Assembly: GCA_016177555.1 (NCBI GenBank)
Contig: JACOVB010000424.1
Coordinates: 1 to 21,979, forward strand
DNA: 21,979 nucleotides
Reading direction: 5' to 3'
Source of the DNA: Candidatus Rokuibacteriota bacterium
Lineage (GTDB): Bacteria; Methylomirabilota; Methylomirabilia; Rokubacteriales; CSP1-6
Below are positions 14,452 through 19,779 of this stretch, one piece after another. The notes beneath the pieces were generated by a model. It had not been told where the DNA came from. It worked only from the letters and a program-made list of their open reading frames with translations, and made no database searches. A program made the translations under genes and the position numbers. Each line of letters starts with the position of its first letter. The stretch's first letter is position 1.

Positions 14452-15833
14452 TGACGGCTCCCGAGCAGCCGTCCTTCCTCGGCGATCGCCCCTTCCCCTA
14501 CTGCAAGGGCTGCGGCCACGGCCTCGTGGCGCGGGGCCTCGGCAGGGCGCTCGCCGGCCTCGGGCTCGACCCGAGCCAGATCGTCCTCACCACCGACATC
14601 GGCTGCGTCGGGCTCGTGGACCCGCTCTTCCCCGCCGTGCACACCGTCCACACGATCCACGGGCGCTCGACGGCCGTGGCCGCGGGCGCGGTCCTGGCCG
14701 ACGCGCTGCTGGGCGAGGGGCGGATGAAGAACATCGTCATGATCGGCGACGGCGGCGCCACCATCGGGCTCCTGCACCTGACCCAGGCCGCCCTCATGAA
14801 CGTGGACCTCGCGGTGCTGCTGCACAACAACATGCTCTACGGCATGACCGGAGGCCAGCACTCGGCGCTCACACCCGAGGGCTTCGCCACCTCCACGACG
14901 CTCCAGGGCAACTGGGTACCGGCTCTCGATATGGAGCAGCTGCTCCGCGGCTGCCAGGCCGGCTTCTTCGCCCGCCAGCTCGCCACCGATGCCGAGCTGG
15001 CCGCGGTGATCGCCGAGGCCATCGCCTTCCCGGGCTTCGCGCTGGTCGAGATCCTCGAGCTGTGCACGGGCTTCGGCGTCCCGCTGAATCACATGGACGG
15101 CAAGGCGCTGAGAGCCCTGGCCGAGGCCGATGGGCGCCAGCTCGGCAGGCTGATCCACCGCAAGGACAGGCGGCCGTATCACAAGGTCTATCGCGCGCAC
15201 TTCCCCGCGCCGTCCGGCCCTCCCGGGGCGGTGCAGCCTCCCGAAGCCCCCGCCCCCGCCTTCCCGCATCGCCTGCAGCGCCCCGTCACGCTGGTCATCG
15301 CCGGCAGCGCCGGGGAGCGGGTGCAGACGGCGGCGGCCACGCTCTGCCAGGCCGCCGTGCTCTCGGGGCTCCACTGCGTGCAGAAGAACGATTACCCGGT
15401 GACGGTGGGCAGCGGCTTCTCCCTCTCGGAGGTGAAGCTCTCGCCCGAGCCGATCCTCTACACGGGCACGGAGGCGCCAGACGCCGTGCTCATCACCTCC
15501 GCCGACGGACTCAGGGAGATCCGCGGCCGCGGCGATCTCGGGCGGCTGGCCCCCGGCGCGCTCGTCATCGCCGATGAGAGCCTCGCGGCGGATCTCCCCG
15601 TGCGCGGGGCACTCTGCCTGCCGCTCCGGCGGGCGCTCTCGCCAGCCGCGGCGGCCCTCGGCGCCGTGGCCGTCCTGAACCACCGCCGCGGAATACTCGC
15701 CCGCGAGGCGCTCCTGGCCGCCACAGCCGGCCTCGGCGGAAGTGCGGGCGGGATCCTCGAGCGAGCGCTGGACGCCGCCCTGTCTCTCGCCCCTGAGGCC
15801 GCCGCGCGCTCTGTCGAGGAGGGTCGCCCGTGA
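14451..15833 (+). CDS. korB: 2-oxoacid:ferredoxin oxidoreductase, fused beta and gamma subunits
   Basis: This 460-aa fusion begins with a beta (TPP-binding) subunit at residues 1 to about 250: CKGCGHG (18-24), TDIGC (48-52), HGRSTAVAAG (70-79), and the TPP/Mg motif GDGGA (99-103) with NN (126-127) and YGMTGGQ. A Pro/Ala-rich linker (about 251-278) leads to a gamma subunit (about 279-445) with GSAGERVQTAA, NDYPVTVGSGFSLSEVKLS and a Rossmann-like core. Gamma normally helps bind CoA. Usual layouts keep beta separate and fuse gamma to alpha; a beta-gamma fusion is uncommon. No ferredoxin-like delta subunit is encoded nearby, so electrons probably go to a free ferredoxin. The alpha gene precedes it with a one-base overlap. 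Confidence 0.92.
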   Translation: MTAPEQPSFLGDRPFPYCKGCGHGLVARGLGRALAGLGLDPSQIVLTTDIGCVGLVDPLFPAVHTVHTIHGRSTAVAAGAVLADALLGEGRMKNIVMIGDGGATIGLLHLTQAALMNVDLAVLLHNNMLYGMTGGQHSALTPEGFATSTTLQGNWVPALDMEQLLRGCQAGFFARQLATDAELAAVIAEAIAFPGFALVEILELCTGFGVPLNHMDGKALRALAEADGRQLGRLIHRKDRRPYHKVYRAHFPAPSGPPGAVQPPEAPAPAFPHRLQRPVTLVIAGSAGERVQTAAATLCQAAVLSGLHCVQKNDYPVTVGSGFSLSEVKLSPEPILYTGTEAPDAVLITSADGLREIRGRGDLGRLAPGALVIADESLAADLPVRGALCLPLRRALSPAAAALGAVAVLNHRRGILAREALLAATAGLGGSAGGILERALDAALSLAPEAAARSVEEGRP

Positions 15834-16009
15834 CGGCGGAGCTCAGATCCTCATCGAGGCCTTCAGCGCGTCGCGCTCCGCCCTCGGCCGTCACCAGGTG
15901 GTCGTGGCGGGCATGGAGACCCCCGTCCGCGTCTACCCGACGCGCATGGACCTCGCGCGGCGGGCGTCGCCGTGTTCGTCCTCGACGACGCCGGGGCCTC
16001 GCGAATTGA
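15832..16009 (+). pseudogene. Degraded coding fragment after the oxidoreductase operon, unrecognised
   Basis: Directly after the beta-gamma gene (its TGA overlaps a GTG at 15830) there is protein-like sequence with no intact frame. One frame reads AQILIEAFSASRSALGRHQV and then VVAGMETPVRVYPTRMDLARR (about 15841-15963). A second frame continues AAGVAVFVLDDAGASRID (about 15957-16010), up to the edge of the 52-bp palindrome. At least one frameshift is needed within the fragment and another to join it to the GTG. I do not recognise the family. It may be the broken start of a further operon gene, cut by insertion of the palindrome, or an over-reading of GC-rich spacer. Confidence 0.3.
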
Positions 16010-16061
16010 TGGGGTCAGGTCTTGCAATCCAGCACGTGTTGGATTGCAAGACCTGACCCCA
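16010..16061. repeat. 52-bp near-perfect palindrome (REP/IS200-type end or bidirectional hairpin)
   Basis: Two perfectly complementary 22-bp arms (16010-16031 and 16040-16061) flank an 8-nt centre GCACGTGT. The centre itself holds the palindrome CACGTG, and the only flaw is a G/T pair (16032 with 16039). The arms begin TGGGGTCAGGTCTTGC and are AT-richer than the surroundings. Palindromes of this style are typical of repeats moved by REP-associated Y1 tyrosine transposases or of IS200/IS605 ends; that origin is inference. The repeat lies between convergent coding regions and interrupts a degraded fragment, so it could also act as a bidirectional terminator. Confidence 0.85.
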
Positions 16062-16076
16062 CGAGCCACGAGACGG

Positions 16077-16337
16077 TCATCTCCCGGGGCGGAGGCGCCC
16101 GGACCCTGCCAGCGCCACGAGCACGCCCCCGCCCACGAGACAGAGCGCGCCGACCGCGAGTCGCGTCGACCACGTCCCGGCCTGACTGCCGACGAGATAC
16201 GCGCTCAGGAGCCGTTCCAGGCCGATCGCCATCAGCAGGAGGCCGGCGGCCAGGAGCGCCCTCAGGGTGGCTGCGGTTGGCGTGGCTCGGCCCCTATTCC
16301 GGCGCAACCCTGGGCAGCTCCACGCGGGTGGCGTCAA
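16077..16337 (-). CDS. Small putative membrane protein, two transmembrane segments
   Basis: An 86-aa reading frame with two hydrophobic segments: LRALLAAGLLLMAIGLERLL (about residues 25-44) and LAVGALCLVGGGVLVALAG (about 60-78), the second followed by a basic tail. The longest form begins with TTG at 16337 and overlaps the end of the preceding minus-strand gene by 44 nt. A shorter start within the overlap (the TTG at LRRNRGR) is equally possible. I recognise no family. The hydrophobic pattern and co-orientation with the secreted protein gene argue for a real envelope protein, but no ribosome site stands out. Confidence 0.45.
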   Translation of the reverse strand: MTPPAWSCPGLRRNRGRATPTAATLRALLAAGLLLMAIGLERLLSAYLVGSQAGTWSTRLAVGALCLVGGGVLVALAGSGRLRPGR

Positions 16338-16653
16338 TCACGCCCGAAGGAGCCGTGGTCCCGATCACGACCACGAAGGTTCCGGCGGGCCAGCGGTGAA
16401 TCCTGGTCGGCCGTTCCCGCCACTGCCACGGCTCGGCGGGGTCCCGCCAGACGCGCACGACGTCGGCGCCGCGGATCCGGACCTCGAGGAGATCCGTTCT
16501 CCCGTTGACCCCAACCTCTTCAATCATCAGCACGCCTGCCGCGGGATCGAGGGACTGTAGAAGGCCCGCATGGCGGACCAGACCACCCGCGTCGGTGCCG
16601 CTGGTGGCGGCCGCCACCATGAGGAGAGCACCAGCGACCGCCAGCCGCCCCAT
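16294..16653 (-). CDS. Small putative secreted/periplasmic protein, unknown function
   Basis: This 119-aa protein starts with a probable signal sequence (MGRLAVAGALLMVAAATSG). The rest is a beta-rich region of about 95 residues with blocks GVLMIEEVGVNGRTDLLEV, VVRVWRDPAEPWQW and AGTFVVVIGTTAPSGVIDAT, suggesting a small barrel fold. I do not recognise the family. I chose the ATG at 16653 because upstream codons (ATT ACT AAT GGA CCT) are unlike the gene's GC-rich usage and contain a promoter-like TTGACA. A longer form from an ATG at 16779 has a good GAGGAG site and cannot be excluded. At 16653 the message would be nearly leaderless. Confidence 0.6.
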   Translation of the reverse strand: MGRLAVAGALLMVAAATSGTDAGGLVRHAGLLQSLDPAAGVLMIEEVGVNGRTDLLEVRIRGADVVRVWRDPAEPWQWRERPTRIHRWPAGTFVVVIGTTAPSGVIDATRVELPRVAPE

Positions 16654-16662
16654 AGGTCCATT

Positions 16663-16691
16663 AGTAATCGATCGGGTCGACCGCTTGTCAA
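16663..16691 (-). promoter_or_regulatory. Candidate promoter of the small secreted protein gene
   Basis: On the minus strand a perfect TTGACA (16691-16686), a 17-bp spacer and ATTACT (16668-16663, three of six) predict initiation near 16656, only a few bases before the ATG at 16653. The local AT-richness supports a promoter here. Confidence 0.4.
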
Positions 16692-16704
16692 GGGCCAATC
16701 CGAG

Positions 16705-16760
16705 GCGACTGCACGGACGCGGGGTCCGGGCGTTCAGGTCCGCAGCGGCCGTGCAGTCGC
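16705..16760. promoter_or_regulatory. 12-bp inverted repeat in divergent control region
   Basis: GCGACTGCACGG (16705-16716) and its exact complement (16749-16760) are separated by 32 nt; three more inner base pairs are possible next to the arms. It lies between the divergent promoters for the secreted protein and the corrinoid methyltransferase operon. It could be a pair of operator half-sites or an RNA hairpin if transcription starts further out. Confidence 0.4.
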
Positions 16761-16819
16761 TTCCCGACGCGGCCGTCATGCTGCACTCCTCTCGACTGCT
16801 CCGGAGCGCGCGCGCGGGG

Positions 16820-16848
16820 GGTTGAAGCGGCCCCCTATCCGGGCAATA
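16820..16848 (+). promoter_or_regulatory. Sigma70-like promoter of the UroD-LLM-selenoprotein operon
   Basis: TTGAAG (16820-16825), a 17-bp spacer and AATAAT (16843-16848) match four and five of six consensus positions. Initiation near 16855 gives a leader of about 50 nt with GGGAGG before the ATG at 16905. Confidence 0.5.
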
Positions 16849-16904
16849 ATCGCTGTGCCCGAGTCCGGAAAGGACCTGCAACGCATCCCGAGGGAGGCTG
16901 CCGC

Positions 16905-17993
16905 ATGGATCAGGAGCAGAAGAGCGGGTACACGCCGCGGGAGCGCGTCGTCGCGGCCTACAAGGGCGGTTTCGCCGACCGCGTCCCCGCCTACCCCATC
17001 GCCGGGGTCTTCGCCGGCTGCCTCGACGGGCTCTCCATCGAGGAGTACTGCACCGATCCCGTGAAGGCCACCCGGGCGATGCTCAACTTCTACGATCGCT
17101 ACCAGCCCGACATCATGATCGCCTTCAACGACCTGGCCAAGGAGGCCGAGGCCACGGGCTGCCACGTCAAGTACTCCGACTACGTGGTCCCCTCCATCGA
17201 CCGTCACGTGCTCCAGGACGACAAGGGCCGGCTCGCGCGGATGGAGGTGCCCGACCCCAGGCGCGACGGCCGGATCCCGGCCTTCCTCGAGCAATGCGCG
17301 GCGCTGTCGGCGGCGAGGCTCCCGAGCGCGCTGGGCTCCGTGAACGTGGGCCCCTGCACCATCGCCATGCTCATGCGCAACCCGGAGCTGTTCTGCCTCG
17401 ACACCATCGACGACCCGCCCTTCGTCCACGACCTCATGCGCTTCGCCACGGAGCTGGCCAAGCGGGTCGGGGATGCGGTGCTGGAGACAAAGATCGGGCT
17501 CTCCTACTCGGATCCGACGGCCTCCTGCTCCCTCCTCGGCCCCGACACCTACCGCGAGTTCGTCAAGCCCTACCACACGGAGCTGGTGAACTACTTCAGG
17601 GCGAAGAAGGTCGGCACCACCCTGCACATCTGCGGGACGACGCACCAGATCCACGCTGACCTGATGGACGCGGGCTTCACGGCCATCACCATCGACCTGG
17701 ACCAGCAGGCCGACCCCGCGCTCAAGGTCGACCAGCTCGACCGCCTCGTGACCCTCGGCAACCAGCGCGGCGTCGTGGGCATCGGCAACGCGGACGTGAC
17801 CATCTTCGAGCGCGCGACGCGCGCCGAGATCGAAGCCGAGGTGCGTCGCTGCATCGACACGGTGGGGCGGCGCTCGCGCTTCGTCCTGTCCACCTCGTGC
17901 GAGCTGCCCCCGCGCGCCGACCCCGACTGCGTGCAGTGGTTCATGGACGCTGCCCGCGACTACGGCCGCTACGAGCGGATGCTCGACCGGTGA
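16905..17993 (+). CDS. Uroporphyrinogen decarboxylase-fold protein (MtaA/CmuA-type corrinoid methyltransferase-like)
   Basis: This 362-aa TIM-barrel protein of the URO-D superfamily has the zinc-binding pattern of methylcobamide methyltransferases: His241-x-Cys243 (LHICGTT) and Cys332 in STSCELPP. These residues bind zinc and activate a thiol or other acceptor in MtaA/MtbA/CmuA relatives and are absent from true haem-pathway UroD. The N-terminal TPRERVVAAYKGGFADRVP is the usual family start. No corrinoid protein is encoded next to it, so the methyl donor and acceptor are unknown; demethylation of a methoxylated compound is a possibility only. GGGAGG precedes the ATG. It is the first gene of a three-gene operon with an LLM oxidoreductase and an AhpD-like selenoprotein. 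Confidence 0.88.
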   Translation: MDQEQKSGYTPRERVVAAYKGGFADRVPAYPIAGVFAGCLDGLSIEEYCTDPVKATRAMLNFYDRYQPDIMIAFNDLAKEAEATGCHVKYSDYVVPSIDRHVLQDDKGRLARMEVPDPRRDGRIPAFLEQCAALSAARLPSALGSVNVGPCTIAMLMRNPELFCLDTIDDPPFVHDLMRFATELAKRVGDAVLETKIGLSYSDPTASCSLLGPDTYREFVKPYHTELVNYFRAKKVGTTLHICGTTHQIHADLMDAGFTAITIDLDQQADPALKVDQLDRLVTLGNQRGVVGIGNADVTIFERATRAEIEAEVRRCIDTVGRRSRFVLSTSCELPPRADPDCVQWFMDAARDYGRYERMLDR

Positions 17994-18973
17994 TCCCCGG
18001 GGTCGGCGTCTCGGTGATGCCGCTGGAGAACCGGCGGGGGACCATCGTCCACCTGGCGACGGAAGCCGAGCGCCTCGGCTACGAGGCCTGCTTCCTCACC
18101 GAGACGTGGGCACATGACACGACGGTGCTCCTCGGGGAGCTGGCCGTCCGCACCCGGCGCATCGCCCTCGGCTCAGGCGTGCTCGGGATCTGGGGACGGA
18201 GCGCCGGGACGCTGGCCATGGCCGCCGCCACGCTCGACGACCTCTCCGGCGGGCGCTTCACCCTCGGGCTCGGCGCCAGCACGGCCCAGCTCACCGAGGG
18301 GCTCCATGACGTGCCCTTCGGCGCCCCCGCCAGGAGGATGCGCCAGGTGATCACGCAGGTGCGGGCGCTCCTCCGGGGCGAGCGCATCCCCCTGGGCAAC
18401 GGCAACGGGGCTCGCGCGCTCAGGCTCAACCTGCCCCCGGCGCCCCGGGTGGCGATCCATGTCGGTGGACTCTCGCCGGAGACGATCCGGCTCACCGGCG
18501 AGCTGGCGGATGGCTGGCTGCGCTTCCTCTACCCTCGCTCGCGCCTCCGCCAGGCGGTGGCGCTGCTCGAGGAAGGCGCAGCGAGGAGCGAGGCGCCGCG
18601 CGACCTCCCCCGGATCTGCCCGACAATGCCGACGGTCGTCGCCGACGACCCGGCGGAGGCGCGCACGGGCGCCGCCTGGTTCGTCGCCTTCTACCTGACC
18701 TCGATGGGGCCCTTCTACCCGCAGACGATCTCCCGGCTGGGCTTCGAGAAGGAAGTCCAAGCCGTCGTCGCGGCCAACCCCGCGCGCGGCTCGGCCATCG
18801 TGCCGCCAGAGGCCGAGCGGCTGCTGGACGAGCTGACCGTCTACGGGACGCCCGACCAGGCGCGCGCCCGCCTGGCCCGCTGGCAGGAGGCGGGCGCCGA
18901 GCTGCCCATCCTGCTGCTCTCGCCCAACCTGTCCGCCGCGCAGATCGACTTCGCGCTGCGCGCGCTCCGCTGA
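17990..18973 (+). CDS. LLM-class (luciferase-like) flavin-dependent oxidoreductase
   Basis: This 327-aa TIM-barrel protein of the luciferase-like monooxygenase/F420-dependent reductase superfamily uses FMN or coenzyme F420. Typical blocks are AERLGYEACFLTETW (about residues 25-39), RTRRIALGSGV, TLDDLSGGRFTLGLG (about 82-96), HVGGLSPETIRLTGELADGW (mid-protein), and the C-terminal YGTPDQARARLARWQEAGAE. FMN against F420 cannot be decided by eye; the methylenetetrahydromethanopterin reductase-like branch is plausible. The start is the GTG at 17990, overlapping the methyltransferase stop by 4 nt (GTGA); upstream in-frame codons lie inside that gene. The next gene begins 11 nt after the stop. Confidence 0.88.
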   Translation: MIPGVGVSVMPLENRRGTIVHLATEAERLGYEACFLTETWAHDTTVLLGELAVRTRRIALGSGVLGIWGRSAGTLAMAAATLDDLSGGRFTLGLGASTAQLTEGLHDVPFGAPARRMRQVITQVRALLRGERIPLGNGNGARALRLNLPPAPRVAIHVGGLSPETIRLTGELADGWLRFLYPRSRLRQAVALLEEGAARSEAPRDLPRICPTMPTVVADDPAEARTGAAWFVAFYLTSMGPFYPQTISRLGFEKEVQAVVAANPARGSAIVPPEAERLLDELTVYGTPDQARARLARWQEAGAELPILLLSPNLSAAQIDFALRALR

Positions 18974-18984
18974 GGAGGACTCCC

Positions 18985-19581
18985 GTGTCGACGCCTGCGC
19001 CTGCTCCCGATCCCGCCCCCATCAGCCGCTTCCCCGTGCCGGATCCGGCCTCGCTGCCAGAGGACATCCGCCAGGTCATCGAGACCAACACCAAGAAGGC
19101 CGGTTTCACCCCCAACGTGTTCCTGGCGTACGCCTGGAAGCCGGACCACTTCCGCGCCTTCTTCCACTACTACGACGTCCTGATGCGGGGGGAGTCCGGG
19201 CTGTCGCGCGCCGAGCGCGAGATGATCGTGGTGGCCGCCAGCGCCGCGAATGCGTGCACCTACTGAACGGTGGCTCACGGAGCGGCGCTCCGTGTCCTGA
19301 GCAAGCACCCCTACATCGCCGACCAGATCAGCGCGAATTACCGCCACGCGGAGGTCACCCCGCGCCAGCGGGCCATGCTCGACTTCGCCGTGAAGATCAC
19401 GCTCGACTCGGGGGCCATCGAGGCGCCTGACCTCGAGGCGCTCCGCCGCGAGGGCTTCGGCGACTCGGACATCTGGGACATCGGGTCGATCGCGGCCTTC
19501 TTCAACCTCTCCAACCGCATGGCCAACCTCTCCGCCATGCGGCCCAACCGCGAGTTCTACACCATGGGCCGCGGCCAGTGA
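18985..19581 (+). CDS. AhpD-like peroxidase-family protein, predicted selenoprotein (in-frame TGA at codon 94)
   Basis: Read through one in-frame TGA (19264-19266) this is a 198-aa AhpD/CMD-family protein of the peroxidase-related type. These are helical disulfide reductases or peroxidases acting through a CxxC pair. The motif here is Cys91-Thr-Tyr-[TGA94]-Thr-Val-Ala-His98, so the stop falls exactly on the second, peroxidatic cysteine. Glu79, Cys91, residue 94 and His98 have the spacing of mycobacterial AhpD Glu118, Cys130, Cys133 and His137. Coding-quality sequence continues in the same frame for 104 codons (HGAALRVLSKHPY to MGRGQ). A hairpin at 19276-19294 fits a bacterial SECIS. AGGAGG lies 6 nt before the GTG start. 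Selenocysteine is the best reading; a nonsense mutation or sequencing error (TGC to TGA) is the alternative. It is the third gene of the methyltransferase/LLM operon. Confidence 0.82.
19276..19294 (+). promoter_or_regulatory. Candidate bacterial SECIS hairpin
   Basis: CACGGAGC-GGC-GCTCCGTG is a perfect 8-bp stem with a 3-nt loop starting with G. The loop begins 17 nt after the TGA at 19264-19266. As I recall the bacterial SECIS consensus, it asks for a loop 16-37 nt downstream with G in the first two loop positions and a stem of 4-16 bp. Three more pairs (GCT 19273-19275 with AGC 19300-19302) can extend the stem across a bulge. It would bind SelB on the mRNA. Confidence 0.7.
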
Positions 19582-19600
19582 GAGCATCGCCCGGCGCGCA

Positions 19601-19749
19601 GCCGGCCGGGGCGGGGGGCCTTCCCCGCGGAACCGTGGCTTCTGCGCGCTGCCGGAGCCCAAGACCTCGATCTCGTGGCCCCTTCCGAGACGTCGCCGCG
19701 GGGTGCGACTCAGCGCGTTCCGCGGGGAGGGCCCCCCGCCCCGGCCGGC
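19601..19749. repeat. 149-bp element with 33-bp terminal inverted repeats
   Basis: The arms 19601-19633 and 19717-19749 are reverse complements with a single mismatch (position 19621), and each begins GCCGGCCGGGGCGGGG when read inwards. The 83-bp interior has no credible ORF. The element fills the gap between the selenoprotein gene and the convergent nitrilase-like gene. It has the shape of a MITE, but I see no clear target-site duplication; a large bidirectional terminator is the other reading. The stretch 19582-19779 holds nothing else I can support. Confidence 0.8.
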
Positions 19750-19779
19750 GTTCTGTCTTCGGATCGCCGAGAGAGCGCC

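Noticed and set aside
14349..15683. 444-aa minus-strand open frame across the KOR beta-gamma gene
   Set aside because: Antisense shadow with His/Glu/Arg/Gly-rich low-complexity sequence; the plus frame has all TPP-enzyme motifs.
18985..19266. Reading the AhpD-like gene as two separate ORFs or a simple pseudogene
   Set aside because: Frame and codon quality continue unchanged after the TGA, the stop replaces precisely the catalytic Cys, and a SECIS-like hairpin follows. Kept as the alternative, not the preferred reading.
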